Numbered from the stretch's first letter, positions 22,597 through 35,916 are shown. The stretch: 62,000 nt of DNA from Zygnema cylindricum (GCA_037447655.1 JBBHKE010001785.1:1-62000); one strand, 5' to 3'. The notes: a model not told the origin generated them from the sequence alone. Numbers and translations: made by a program.

Positions 22597-23584
22597 TCAG
22601 TCACACATCATAGGAAACGCAACTGTATCTGTTCTACTAGTGTTGAACATATACTTGGTTGCAAGAGCTGGATTGGTCCCACAGAGGCTTTTCAAGTCAA
22701 ATAATTGGCAAGCACCTGCAATTGCAACAGGAGGGACAAAAATGAGAATGATGGAGCTGAATGGAATACAACAGCCCAGGAAACAGGAATTAAAAACCAA
22801 CGCTTAAACCATAAAAAACGCAACACTTGGATTGGATGTAACAATCCACAAAGCAGTTTCAGTACATCGGCAGGTCCAACTTCCCACAATTTTTTTAGTA
22901 ACCGATAGCAAGTATCAAATGAATAAACCAGAAGGCAACACCCAAAACTGTTGCAAAACTGTCTGATGCAGACTTTGAGTGCTCCAAAAAAAAAAATCAG
23001 ACTAACGGAAATGAAGTCTTCACTTTTCAACTTGACAAAATCCTGACAAAAGCAAGCCACCAGAAACAACATCCCTAAACGTGAGCCCTTCTCAAGCTGT
23101 TAAAAAAAAACAACTAACAGAATATTTCTTCAAGACATGACCCACCAAAAAAAACTTTCGGAACTGAAAAAAGGCAAGAAATGAACTTACCGTTAAAACC
23201 GTTTACTTGTTGCCAGTTCCAGTAATCACACACATAGCCAAAGATGTTGTTCCACTGAATATCATTGTATAGAGTGCAAGCTTTACAGCAGCTTTCAATA
23301 CTCGTATTAGGATATTCTTGAATAGGAGTGGCAACAAACTTGCCAACACTCGAACCGAGTTTCCCTAGCATGACTGCAGGAAGGGTAGAGTTTGTAGGGC
23401 AGGCAGCGATACATGATGGCCATTTTTGTACCACACATTGAGAATCAGAAAATGGATTTGCCGCGTGTCTGTGAGTAGCGGAAGGGCCATGTCGAGCAGC
23501 GTCAACCATTTGCCATGGCCTTGACAAACAAAACACTAAAAATAAGATTGCTGTTAACCTGGAAGAAACTTCCATGCCCGCCAT
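22597..23584 (-). CDS. Secreted cysteine-rich PAN/Apple-like protein, two exons
   Basis: Exon 1 is 23584-23191 and exon 2 is 22715-22597. The donor (G|GTAAGT) and acceptor (TTGCAATTGCAG) join in phase and give 170 aa. Residues 1-29 are a classic signal peptide (MEVSSRLTAILFLVFCLSRP core, likely cut after MVDA). The mature part has ten cysteines (50, 58, 62, 99, 100, 103, 119, 134, 143, 169) and three N-glycosylation sequons (N65, N93, N156). The block CCKAC ... CDYWNW ... ACQLFDL is the pattern of PAN/Apple domains: paired cysteines, a C-x-x-W-x-W segment and C-Q-L-F before the last disulfide. Such modules bind carbohydrate or protein outside the cell; the ligand here is unknown. Two adjacent ATGs (23584, 23575) could start it. 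Family assignment is by motif only. Confidence 0.75.
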
Positions 23585-25330
23585 GGAAACTGCTAGTAAA
23601 ACTCACAAAAGCAGCTTTGGTGATATAGACTGAAAAGGTTTCTTGTCGATGAAGCTTATTCTGTTTCCGGTTTGCTTTACCGTTTCTGACTTTGAAACGG
23701 TTCTAAATGCCTGTCACAAAGCCTGACCTTTACTAAACAGTGATCAATACAAACTAAGATGATATATATATATGTATATATGTATATATCTACCAGCTAA
23801 AATGAGAGAAAACAGTTTAAGGAACGAGAATCACTAAAATAAATCTCCTCGACGATTGCTGCAAGAAGATCAAAGGCTCCAACGTGAAGTTATGGAGAAA
23901 CACACTGCTCTGATTGTGAGTATCCTGCAGGAGGTTATTGCAGAAGAAGAGGCAAAATAACTGAAGAACTGAAAATGAGCCGGTTGCTTAAGAATTGGCT
24001 GCAAGAGGTCGTTAATAAATTTCATGTGTGAACGGTGCTATTATTTAGCTAGAACCGTACGCACGTTCTACGTTTCACAAGGCTACTCGGACCGGTCAGT
24101 GGAAAAAGTTGACGACTGCCAACAGGCGTTCGACTATGTTTCTCCTAGAAGAGTACTCATAACGATTTACCTGGCATACTTTTAGGTATTTAACTATTTT
24201 TTCTCATTTTTTATTTCGTATGAAAAGTGCGTAATGTACGGGAATCGCCGGCATACAATTGTCGTGCGGGGAGTACCAGGTTAGTCCCCTTAAGAAATCC
24301 CGAAGAATCTGCCGAAGATATCCGTGGGAGAATTTCGGAGAAGGGAGTCACGACGTTGACCGACGTATAAGGATGGGGCGTGACTATTGGCGTAGGTGGG
24401 AGGCGGGGATGGCGGCTGGAACCGGGGCCTGCTGTCCATGCTGACGTACGGTCGTCGTCGCACAGCAAATCGGCATTAATGTAAGGAGTTGGCCGAGGAA
24501 ACTTTGGACGGCCGGTCAGTGGTACAAAAAGCAGTCGAGCTGCCAGGGTAGCTTTGACTCAGCACGTGTACGGACTGCCGGAAGGCAATCTAACGAACGT
24601 GCTGTACAGATCTACAAACACAAAGCTTACCAGCAAAGGCGATATGATGTAAGGACGAATCGCCCATGAGCAGCCAACCGTACAATATGTTCGGGATGGA
24701 TGTAACATAATGCGTAAATGCTGTGCTGTCGTATGTTTGTCGTAATTTGCATGTCGTGTGTGAGCTGTCTATCGTCTGTCGTATGCGGTAATTACTACGT
24801 TGAGTTACAGAAGGGCGTGGTAATCAATTGCGAACAGATTAGAACTGTTCGACTGCCGTACGGCATGTTTTGATACGCCTTCGTAAAAGTTATACATACG
24901 CAAGCGAACCAGCTGCCAATCTGTTCGCGATGGAAGTATGGAACAGTCCAAAAAGTATGTTTGCACTTTGCAAGAACATCCTAAATAGATCCGAACGCGT
25001 TCTATTGGATCCGAACGCATCGTGACTGCTGTCCTAAGCATATGCGAACATCCGATCGTAACTTCGACATTCGTTAGGGAAGTTACAAAGTACAATGCGG
25101 CAAGAGTCAATTTTATTTGAAGGGGACGGAATTCGCAGACCGGGTCTCAGTGTAACTGACTAACTGGAGTCACCCGACAGCATCATTATTTACCGGCCGT
25201 CAGAATGGCAACCATTCGTTTACGTTTTGAAGTACAAAAATTTGTACAAAGCTCTGTAGTTGCAGCGTCACGTTTGTGAAACTCAAATATTATAACACCG
25301 TCATTCCAAACAATTTGTTAGTACCTTCTC
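23585..25330. other. Intergenic; AT microsatellite at 23760-23792
   Basis: Upstream region of the PAN-like gene. A TATATATATATG repeat occupies about 23760-23792. The remainder (23793-25330), partly richer in GC and CG dinucleotides, has no frame I can support as a gene. Confidence 0.4.
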
Positions 25331-25379
25331 TCGTATTCTATTTCCTTTTCATTACCTCTTTTGTCGTTTTCTCCCACTA

Positions 25380-25705
25380 TGCATCCGCCTCCGCCTGCCC
25401 CCCTCCCCCTTTTCCCCTTCTCCACTTTCCTAACTTTTCGCTCCTTTGCTTTTCTCCCATTTCTCGAAAGTCTCCCACTTCTCATGAGTTTGCTCTTGTG
25501 AATAGTCGCTTTAGGAAAAAAAATCTCTTTCTTTTTATTCTCTCGCTCTTTCTATCGCTCCCTCTCCCTCTCCCTCTCCCTCTCCTTTTCCCTCTTCCCC
25601 TCTCTCCCCCTCCCTCTCTCTTTTGAAATCCATGAAAACCCTAAAAATCCTTAAACCCCTAAAAAAGCCTAAAAATCCTTAAACCCCTTAAAAAGCCTAA
25701 AAATC
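25380..25705. repeat. Pyrimidine tract and short tandem repeat
   Basis: 25380-25625 is strongly CT-rich, ending in CCCTCT units. 25634-25705 repeats CCTAAAAATCCTTAAACCCC-type units of about 28-31 bp, roughly 2.5 times. A long open frame across the CT tract reflects composition only. Confidence 0.8.
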
Positions 25706-27068
25706 CTTGTAGAACAACCTTAGAAAACTCCTTCCTTTTTTAGTTGTACAAATCCACAGCCTGAGCGCAAACGAGCTTGACAATACATCAATGGACAATC
25801 TTGCGAGAGAATAGATCGAAATGTACGAATTCTAAATTGTTACACGATTGTACAGTATTGAGACAACAAAAAGGAGTTAAACCAAAGCTAAAAATAAAGG
25901 AAACATTACAAGACATCGTAAGGAATTTGTGACATCGGAGAAATTGTTTGAGTTCCTTATAGGAACAAGTGTATAGATTTTTGACAAACATGTGATTGAT
26001 CAAAATGGAAGGCAACACGACGGTTGACATTGATGTATGGGAATCTCAAACTGATTTCGATCGATGCGCTCAGTCTTTGTTTCCTTGTGGTAATAGTCGT
26101 AAAAAGAATTATAACAATTCAATTCAAGCTTTTAGTTATTCAACTAATAAAGGGTTTGGCAATGGACATAGGCATTGTCATAGTACAATGCGTCGTTAAT
26201 AGGACCGGCGATACTATGATTCAATGTGGGGATACGATATGACATGACTAAAACTATGTGTTATCTAAATGAAAACATAAGTAAAATACCTGGTGCAAGT
26301 CAATAAAAATCGCGATTATAGTAAAATGGTGAAATCGAGATGTTACAACTTGTGATATTATCAACTCTACAAACAAACATCGATCTCACGATATTTGACA
26401 AATATATTTTAGGTGGACGAAAAGTACTTCTTGCTCAAAGTGTACGATGTATGGACGCACAAGATGCTTTCCTTGTCTTTGACATTGATACTCCAATGTA
26501 AAAAATAGCAGTTATTGACAGTACGATATGTCGTGTTGACTTATGGATTATCGGGACCCCTATATGAAATGCAAATTGATTGCTGGAAAAAACTTGTCTG
26601 ATGTCAATATTCGCAGAATACATGCTTTTACCACCTAACGGTTTGTACTAACATTTTCGATTTGACATCGTCACACCGTCCACGTCGACATACCGTCACA
26701 CCTGTCAAATATCGAAAACAATAATGTATACAATAGCGGGCAGTCATGGCCATTTTTACAAAAACTGAGGGTGTTGTACACAACACTAAGACATTGTTGC
26801 GTCTAGCACTGGTCCAAATAAACGGGATAGACAACATTGTTGTTGTTAGACCTTTGAGCCTATTGAGCTCCGATGGTGAAGATCCTCCAAGTTGGTTAAC
26901 AAATAGGATTGAGGAGAACTCCCCATAAACATCAAACTCAAGGGTAACCGCATAACATCGACCATCGATTGCCGTGTATTTCATGGGGCAAAAGTGTGTA
27001 ATTTTATAAAGGCATCGTCCATCTTTACTTTATTAAGATTTATCTTACAAAATAAAGTTTTGCAACAG
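25706..27068. other. Intergenic, no feature seen
   Basis: AT-rich, with only short frames of no recognisable content. Confidence 0.4.
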
Positions 27069-27070
27069 TA

Positions 27071-27284
27071 CAGCGTGTATCGCTCTTAGTATTAATGTTT
27101 TTTTTTGCCACATAAACATATTTTCTCCGTACACGCTTGTTGGATTGTGGATCCAATGGCGATTAAAAGGCAAGATTCTCAACTTCGGAATGGCGGTTTT
27201 AGATTGAAAATTGGAGAAAAATGTACGGATAAAAGATATTTTAAGTGCCTAAAAAACTATTAGCTCTAATAGCGATACACGGTG
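27071..27284. mobile_element. TA-target MITE, type C (214 bp)
   Basis: Ends CAGCGTGTATCGCTCTTAG and CTAATAGCGATACACGGTG; TA precedes it at 27069-27070. Long inverted subterminal arms (GCCACATAAACATATTTTCTC against AAGATATTTTAAGTGCC). Same type as 38767 and 54394. Confidence 0.82.
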
Positions 27285-27381
27285 TGGTGTTGTGTATCGG
27301 TAACCATTTGCCGATAACCATTATATGCCATTTTTGACCTACCGATAAACAATTTATTGGTCTGGTGTATCGATAACACTA
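27285..27381. mobile_element. Short hAT-like derivative abutting the MITE
   Basis: TGGTGTTGTGTATCGGTAACC at the left (20 of these bases match the second hAT subfamily seen at 34996 and 60487) and CGATAACACTA at the right, only 97 bp apart. It appears to have inserted at the right tip of the type C MITE. Confidence 0.6.
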
Positions 27382-29805
27382 TCATCACGAAGGATTACAT
27401 ACAAATTTCGGCCCCGATAAGTATGGGCGAAAGCTACACGGTACAAACCGTTGTTGTTCAAATCGTGCGATTTGCTCAAATTTTGACTCCATAAGTTAAT
27501 AGAAAAAGTGTCTTTTTTGCTTTTTTACATTGGTACACGTGCAATCTTGTTTTGCAAGTTGTTTCTCTGTTGTATTATATGCTTGTAGGTTTTTGATGGA
27601 GGAGGTTGTTCCAATTTTATTGGCCTCCTGTTTTAACAGCTTTTTATTTTCAACATTTTCATATTATATTCCAAGTTTTCATTTTGTTTTCATAACCTTC
27701 TATCCGTAGCTCTACAATGCATGCAAGCTTGGATCCTGTTTCGATCCGCTAAGACGGTTATGGATCATCGACATGTTATGAAAATCCCCCAACTTGCTCC
27801 TCCAAGCTTGGAATGTTTAAAAGGTTGCTTTTAGTGGTTTTATGTATGGAAGCTTTTGTTTTGAGTCTGTATTATGCTGCGCGTTCCATGCTTGTTGTTC
27901 TTTTGGGTGTTTTTCACTACCTTGCCTCTATTTGTGTGTTAGTTTCTTTTGTTTTTTTAATTTTAGTCTGCTTCCGAAGAACGTATTTTTTCAGTTTCCC
28001 TTTTGCCTTTCAATTTCTGTTCTTTCCTGAATACTCAGATGGTTTTCCATTTCCTCTCTTTTTCAACACAGCTTACTGACATACTTCCGATCTATAAAAT
28101 CCCAAAACAGATGTCTAGATTAAAAATAGATGTCTCATCGTCAACGGTATTTGGGTGAAACACAGATACATTGGCTGCTAAGCCACAATCACTATACATC
28201 ATAAATAGGGACAACAACAATCCAAATGGTTTCATGTGCACCAAATGTCCATCAGGGTGGCAAAAGACATATACAGCCTACAGTATTAATGGTTATAAAA
28301 CAAAATATGATGTGAGAAAACATCGCAGAACAAGGATGAAGTTCAACGAAAACAAATATGGTGATAAAGCACAATAGATGTGCAATAGGATGTATATGAA
28401 GCTTGGGAATCATCTTGGAACTAGACTCCAAAAAACTTAGAGACTACAGACATGGCTATTTTCTTCAATCTACGTGATATTTTGATGGTAAAAGGTTTAG
28501 ACGGCACAAGGCTCGTGGCTCATTGTTAATCAAGTGAACCAACAAAAGAAAAAAAAGAAAGAAATAAAAGGAAAAATCAAATTGTATGACAAATATAGCC
28601 AGCATTCATACAGGTGTATCGAGGAAACGAGACAAAAAATTGTACTAGACATTTAACAAACAAGTATCAAACTGTTAAATAGAAGTTCCACATAAAACCC
28701 AATACATTGCACTGACCAAAAAAAAAAATCGAGATAGCTTTATATTCATATAATGCCTTTTGATGGACATACGGTATCCAAATATATTTTGTAAAACAAC
28801 GACAGTGCTTGCCAAATCGGTGCAAAAGGTGCCGATAAACTTAGTAAACACAAGAGGTTGATTCCATCACAAAAGGATTCTCCATCATAAAAAAAATCAG
28901 TCGTTCCACCAGAATAGTAAACTAATCAACTTTGTTCCACATTGGTAAAACACATTTTAGCAGATACACGCTGTCCCAGACATTCAACAACCTGTGCTGA
29001 TCCATTCATACGAAAAGAAAATACAGGAAGAAAGAATATGCCAACAGTACAAACGCTCTGGAACACCACACCAAACCAACCCAACCTGAACCGACCCGAC
29101 CCAACCAGACCAAAACAACCCAGATTAAAGCAAAACAACCCAAAAAACACAACCCAAACAACAACAAAACCAACACATTCTCTTCAACCTAGTGTAAAAG
29201 CTCTTGAACAAAACAAAGCAAGAAAAAGACAAGAGACCAAACAGAGACGAACCGATATAACTTGTCTGGCGATCCGGAGAGCGCATACCAACCAGCTCAA
29301 CAACATGAAGTGGAAAAAATGCTTCTTTCAAAGCACACTCTAATAGTGTGCCACAAATTCCTTTGACAATGTCTTTTGTTCCACGGCCGACTGTGAAAAT
29401 CCTGTCCACTTAACTGAACTAAAAAGCAATACTACTGTGTTATCTCCTCCATTGGACCACTCTGTACAAAAAGGGTGTTCTATGATCTGTACAAATCCAA
29501 ACGGAAGAATGAAGGGGAAAAGCTTCTGTTTAGACACCCTTAATTCATTGGCGTCTGTTGAATGCAAGTCTATACAACGAGGTTGTTTGAACACCACAAA
29601 CCGAAAGAGAATGAGGCCGTATGACGAAAGATGACTCCATTAAAACATAAGGTAGGAAAAGAAGTGACTTCAAAAGTGAAAACCCTGAAATCGTTCTAAC
29701 GATCCATTTTTCCAAGACTGGTACAAATTCAAGAATGAGAGACAAACAACCTCACAGTTGTCAAAAAGCACAATTGGCTACAAACAAGCCGAACCAATTT
29801 TCCAT
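27382..29805. other. Intergenic and probable 3' flank of the Elongin A gene
   Basis: No supported gene. 29040-29170 is rich in AACCCAACC-type repeats and A-rich. The 3' UTR of the minus-strand Elongin A gene should lie just below 29806. A hydrophobic frame around 27813-28079 is T-rich composition only. Confidence 0.4.
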
Positions 29806-32800
29806 TCATCGTCTTTTGAACGGCGAAGTCTCTAATTTTTTTGAAGTTCCATGAGGACCCTTATGAGACGGACGAATAGCAAATGTCCTTGATGGGGTGG
29901 AAGGGAGAGGAGGAGGTGAAGAGAGAGGAGAGCCTGATTGACGCATTCGATTCACTGAAGGCTTAGTATCAGAGGATGGCCTTGACGGTCGCATTCTAGA
30001 ATCAGGCCGTTCCAATGAAGATGAGGAAGGTCTTTGATCCATTGGAGTCTTAGTTTGCGAAACAGGTTGTGACCGGCTCACCATTTTGTTATTTGATGAG
30101 GGAGGACCAGAGCGAAATTGAGCCATAGACGTTGCCTTTGTAGGAGTTACAGGAGGACGATTGTTTAAGTTGGAATAGCCCATGCTTTGCTGACTGCCAT
30201 ATCCAACAATATCATCACGAGATGGTCAGTTGAAACTCAGGGAAAAATAACTGCTCTACACTCCTATAAATTTGGATTTATGATAAGTATGCGGTGGCGA
30301 TAAACCTCAATCACAGTCAATTGCATGTAAAGGAAGAGCAAACATCAACTTTTGAGACTCACGACCTGGCTACCCAGCGATTACTGTAGTCCACACTATC
30401 TTATGCACATTAAAACTTTTTTGGAATCTAGACTAATCGTGCATCACTACTGGCGTTAATGCTTTTTTTGCCACTTAATTCAGCTTTTCTCTGCGCACAC
30501 ATGTTCAATGTTCACTCTGGAAACCACCAACGAAAGGCAGGAAGCTTGCTTTTTCCTCGCAATTAATTACTAATCCAACAAGTGTGCAGGGGGAAACATG
30601 AGCTTAAAGGCCAAAAAAAACATTAACGCTGATAGTGATAAAGCGGCTTAGTTTTTATGCAAATGCTAACTAATCAGGTCAGCAGACACAGTGACAAGCT
30701 GCCGGTTGATATTGTCCTATTAGTCAGATTACATGAAGTAAGTTGGAAAGAAGTGGACCAGGGCAAGGCAAAAGGGGGAAAACAAAATCAATATATGGAA
30801 AATCCATCTGCTACAACGATCTCAAAGTGTCTCTCAAATGATGAGGCAACCAGATTTAGCTTAAAATTCAAATCAATACTTAAAGAGTCAGAAACTGTTT
30901 TGGTCCACAAAAATGCAAGACCTTTGACACTACAAACTTTAACAACAAAAAGAGACTCCATGGCAAAATATAGGAACACTAAAACAGATAATAAAAAAAC
31001 GCCTGCAATGGGAACATCAGTTAACTCAATTAACTAGAACAAATAGAGACAAGAAAATCTACAAGCGAGCAGACATGCTGTGCATTTGGCCCAAGACCAA
31101 CACATAACAAGCAAAAATTGCCAAACAAAAACAAATTGCTAAACCATGGCTGACAGCTTCCACTCTCCGTAATCTTTGAGAACCGGAATTCACAAGCGAC
31201 TGCTCCTCACCTTCTAGAGAAGTCCACTCTCGCTTTCTTTAGAAGACTCGCCCCTGAATGATTGCCAGAAGGTCTCATCGAAGCTACCGATCCAAAAAGA
31301 CAAAGTATGCTAGAACATACATTGATAAGTACTTCCAGAAGTTTTACTCACAAGCAACCGCAAATAGCCATGCCAGCATGTCCACATCTAAAGCCAGCTC
31401 TATACTCGATATGCCTTTTGACTGTTGACTGATAGCCATGCTTGATTCCATAAATTTCATCATCCATAAGCAGGCTTACGTAATGTGTACACAACTGTAA
31501 GGTGACATTACAAATGAACAATTTAAAGTTCAACAAACAGAAGGAGATATGTGTCACTGCCACATACATACATAAAGCAGCAAAAGCCTACGCGGTGCTT
31601 ATCCATTGCAGCAACCGCAGGCACAACAGTACAGGAAGTTCATAAATGACATACTTAAAAGCAAACCATAGAGGGAACTGATGAGAAGGTCAGTGAAAAC
31701 GCACTGGAGCCCCCAATTGCAGTGAACTTGCGTTTTCTCCCACTTGAAGGTACAATATTCAACAGTTGCACCTGGCGGCTTTGTTTCTCTGAAAATAGAA
31801 ATGAACAAAAGAAGGGTCAAACAACCACCAGGTTGATGGCTTAAAGCTCACACTGTCATGTTGCAATAGCCGCATTATCGTGACACGCTCACTCCACACA
31901 AGATACAGAGGCGGGAGAAAAACAGACAATCTACAAAAAGCTTTAACATATAAAGCGTGAAAGGCCAGACTCTCTCCCATCCTCGTCAAAACGACCAGCT
32001 TAGAAACCTGGTTAACAACAGGGATCCCCAAGTTTGAGCATAGACAAGAAAAACATGAGAGCGCACACACAGACTGCTCACGTTGCTTTGCCTCAAGATA
32101 TAGCTCTTTCAGTCGATTCACACAACGCTGCTGAGTCTCCTCCTGCTCCTTCAGTTTGGCCTGAATAGAATCAGCGATAGGAGCGGAATTTGAACAATCA
32201 GCTCTTGAGGGACGCATTTAACATTTACTTTTGCAGTCAAAGTATGTTTACAGGCAAAAAAAAGATACATTCCTCGTTCCATTGCAAGGTATACAAATTT
32301 GAGATGCTGATGTAATGAATAAGACACAGAAACCTGTCAAGCATCGCGGTCGTGGATTGCACAGCTTCATTGAACTGCTTACATCATAAAGGGCTCTCCA
32401 CCTAATGGACAACCCTCGTTTTTTCATCCTTCTCTGAACAGTAGCCATGTTTTCAGCTCCATATTTGCGGGCATAGGATCGCTGCCAAAGTTCGTCGGTT
32501 ATTGAGCTCAAATCTCGACCCTAATTGCAAAAATCAGAAAAGATAGCGATCAATGACTCAGGAAAGAGAATACAAAGCAAATTGCGGGAAGAAAACTTCG
32601 TTTTGAGAAGTAGAACTACTGAGGAACTGTTCTTTCTTCTAATGATGAACCTTGGGGTTGTTCTGATAGAACACACGTCACTGAAACGAGTTTTTAAATT
32701 TTTTACAGAAATTCTACGCCAGTGAGCAATACAAAGTGGAGCATACCAACAAAATGGAAGACTCCCTGACTTTTTATGATTGAATGGTACATGAAATGCT

Positions 32801-33037
32801 TACTATTGTGAGCTGGTCACTGAAGGGAGGAAACTTACCAAACCGACAAATAATGTTTAAGGAAAAGAAACTTCAACTCACTTCTGTTGCATCCTCAATA
32901 CGCTGCAATTGGTCGACATTGCAGTGAATAAGTATTTTGCGAAGAAGTTCTAGGTCAGTGTCCCCTACATCGCCTATCAAGTCAAGATTGTCAATAACAG
33001 ATAATAAACAGATTTCAGTGAGGCTTTTGAGAGCCAT
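29806..33037 (-). CDS. ELOA: Elongin A-like transcription elongation factor subunit, six exons
   Basis: Exons on the minus strand: 33037-32882, 32520-32383, 32160-32082, 31788-31705, 31283-31211 and 30193-29806. All introns are GT-AG and all phases join, giving 305 aa. Residues 1-130 match the Elongin A domain: MALKSLTEICLLS, then the IGDVGDTDLELLRKIL segment (BC-box-like region, where Elongin B/C would bind), then RDLSSITDELWQRSYARKYG and the helical KLKEQEETQQR region ending in KQSRQVQL. In animals and fungi the family stimulates RNA polymerase II elongation and serves as an Elongin B/C-Cullin substrate receptor in the nucleus. The last exon encodes a Ser/Pro-rich, basic, disordered tail ending KRR. 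The first AUG of the domain exon is taken as start; a short upstream frame (MMMAMAGLNY) would be a uORF. Confidence 0.88.
30434..30650. mobile_element. Decayed type C MITE in Elongin A intron 5
   Basis: Recognisable by the mirrored subterminal blocks GGCGTTAATGCTTTTTTTG and AAAAAAACATTAACGC, and GCCACTTAATTCAGC, which correspond to the arms of 27071-27284. Ends are heavily mutated. It lies inside the 1,017-bp intron 30194-31210. Confidence 0.6.
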
Positions 33038-34364
33038 ATCCAGCACAATAGAGTTACAAAAAATATATATAATTATATATACACAAAACCAAATATCTAA
33101 AAAAACAAACTACCTCGAACAGACAAAATTTCCACTAAATGACAAAGGTAAATCAATTTTGCAATATCCAAACATAAAAAGGAACATTTTACACATTAAA
33201 ATGACATATCTCAGAGATTAGTAGTTCAGGCCAGCCATGGCCATCATCATTCTTCTCCAATGGCTGCTGTTGCAACGAAGAGTCGGAAGAACTTGACGGC
33301 TGACGATAATGGACGATTTCCGTGAAGTCGTGCAACAAAGAAAACTGACCGACGCTTTGGCGAACGGCGATTGGCGAACTTCAGATTTGGAGCGTGACAG
33401 TACCAATATACATTATGTCACATGACGATAGTCGATACACTACGGTAGTCGATACAGGTCGATGAAATGTTACACATCTTTCCCCGTATTATACGAATAA
33501 AAAGGCATTCTTGTGCGGTATTGCGTACAGGCGTGGCGGAAAGGGTCAGAGTGCATTCAAGAGAGAAGGGGGACCCGGCGTATCCAATGGCTGAGACCTC
33601 ATTTCAGTCTTCATTCCGGCTTCTTTAAATCCTTAATAACCTTAGGCCATGGTTTGTGACACCACCTTCATCGCAATCACGTACTCAATTATATTTTTGT
33701 TCGAGATCGCGGTTGAGTTAATGGTGGCAAATCACAACTTGTTTTTATACACAGTGTTTGACACCCAACAAATCACATCTACTTTACGTCCAAGTTTAGG
33801 CTTGTTTCGCCCACTTCTTTTAGCCTTGTGTTGGTCATATACCTATTGATTTTAAAGGAATTCGTTTACTTTGTTTTTCATGTGGAAGTGAACGTACTAT
33901 TACACATGATTTAGTTCGATGTGCAATTCTTGTCATTGGTGTTAAAGTGAGATACATTGACAAAGACGAGGTCTCTCATATACTTCCCCCTCAATCTATA
34001 GGGTTTCAAATCCCTTAGGTTATAATAATTTTTCTCCACATTTTTGGAAGACCCTTTCATATGTGAACTCCCATGCGTAGGGCTACATAGGATGGATAAC
34101 CGCCAAAATTGTGGAATGGGTTGTAACATAGGAACCAAGAGAAAATTGCAAATCGGGTATGGTAAGTACAATTGACGATACACAAGTATGAGATTTAGAT
34201 GTAATAGTAATGTTATAAAATAGGGCACGATACAAACGTACTCGTTAAAAAGGATAATCAATACGAAGGTACATGTTTGTTTGAGAGTTATCTAAATGAG
34301 CAAGGATCCTTTTTGAGGGGGCACAAAAACATAGTAGCATGCAACACAAAAACCCAAGAGGATT
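33038..34364. other. Upstream region of Elongin A and intergenic
   Basis: Contains the presumed 5' UTR and promoter of the minus-strand gene (33038 to about 33420). No clear TATA box. No other gene seen. Confidence 0.4.
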
Positions 34365-34928
34365 GTACTATCAAACAAATGATTAGCGTTATAAACTCTA
34401 GTATGGATTTTTCACGATTTGGAAAAAAACATCTTACTATAATTTAGCCATAACCATAATTTGGGTACATTTCACCTATAACGGATCTGCAACTAAGATA
34501 TTTACACTAAAATAGGTACGAGTACAAAATTTGACAAATCGTACACCGTCGCGTCCCTTTACTCTAATTGATTCATTACTCTAATTTGGGTTTTCGCCTG
34601 TATATTTAATACGCGATCAATATCTTTACACTAACATAGGTACGATCTCATTTTGCCTTTTAGTATGGGCCCACTTTTACGTGCGATCGCAATTACTCTA
34701 AGCCATGTGTCATATTTTTTTACTAAACAAAGTATCGTTTTGTACAGACTTCTATTTTCGTACACCACACTATTCAAGAAGATAATAAATTATACACTTA
34801 TACGCTAATTTACCAAAACCTTAATTAACGTAAAAATAAATGTAGTGTTATTAATTATATTTCAGGTTTTGGGGTAAAAATTGGGCCCGTCGGTATAACG
34901 TTAATAACGTAAATAGCAATTCACGGTG
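34365..34928. mobile_element. Deletion derivative of the large TA-target element
   Basis: 34440-34700 resembles 43600-43990 (CACTAAAATAGGTACGAGTAC, ACAAAATTTGACAAATCGTA, CTAATTTGGGTT) and 34740-34928 resembles 53990-54189 (TACACCACACTATTCA; end CAATTCACGGTG followed by TA). So both subterminal regions of 43521-54189 are here with the centre missing. The left tip is too mutated to place precisely. Confidence 0.6.
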
Positions 34929-34995
34929 TACTGTTTAGTGTTTACAATTGAATAATATAAGAGTATTAAGTTATAAACAAATATATTAGAAATTG

Positions 34996-35783
34996 TAGTG
35001 ATTTGTATCAGTAAGGATTTGTCGATAACCGATATGGGTCTTTTTTTCGGGTAGCCGATAATCGATATATCGGTACGATATATTGTTATCAGTGTTATCG
35101 CCGATAAGTACCCGATATTTATCGGTTATTATCCGCGATAACACCGATATCGATAACTATCAGCTATATGTGTACGGACCGTAGAGATAAATGTACGGTC
35201 ACTCAACTGTACGTGTTGTTCCCTTGACGCGCCGCGGACCCCCTTCCCCCCGATTTCGATAAAAAATCGCGATATTTCCTTAATTATTTATAATCTAAAG
35301 GGGTTTTACTCGGGTACCCCTTCTAGAATGTCCTTTTTCGCTGTTATTGTTTTACAAATGGTAGTTAATGGCGACAGTCTTACATATTTGTTTGTCTGCT
35401 TTGTTCGTTTGTTCGTCTGGTTTTCGAAAAAGTTTGATTTTACAAATTTAAAATGTAATTTATTTTTTTCATTTCGGTACTATAATTTTAGAACTATAAA
35501 CTATTATTTTAAATTTGTCAATGTTTATGTGCCGCTCTATCCATGATAAATTTCAGTTAAACAGCGTACGTAACAAATTCTTACACGTGGCATACCACGC
35601 TATATAAAGTAAATAAAATAATACAGTATATTATAAAGTACTATTGTATTATATTTGTTTATGTTATCGCCGATATGGAATATGCTGGTGGGACCGATAT
35701 ATCGGGACCTCTGACCGTTCGATAACCGATAACTATCGGTGTCGGTGTTATCGCGATAAATTTTTTCCCGATACACAACACTA
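34996..35783. mobile_element. hAT-like element, second subfamily (788 bp)
   Basis: Ends TAGTGATTTGTATCAGTAA and CCCGATACACAACACTA, with imperfect 8-bp flanks AGAAATTG (34988-34995) and GGAAATTT (35784-35791). The interior is dense in ATATCGG, CGATAACCGATA and related palindromic motifs at both ends. Confidence 0.75.
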
Positions 35784-35916
35784 GGAAATTTATCCCTCCC
35801 CGACTCAATATATTGGTCCCCCTTTGCCGCGGGGATAATATCGGTTTTCTGAATAATGTGAATTTTACCGATACCAATCACGACTTTAATAGTTCATCAC
35901 TCTAGTTCGAGTAGTA

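Noticed and set aside
25276-25626. 116-codon frame ending in Leu/Pro/Ser repeats
   Set aside because: CT-tract composition; no homology recognised.
27813-28079. 88-codon hydrophobic frame
   Set aside because: T-rich DNA gives Phe/Leu/Val codons; no start context, splice signals or motif.
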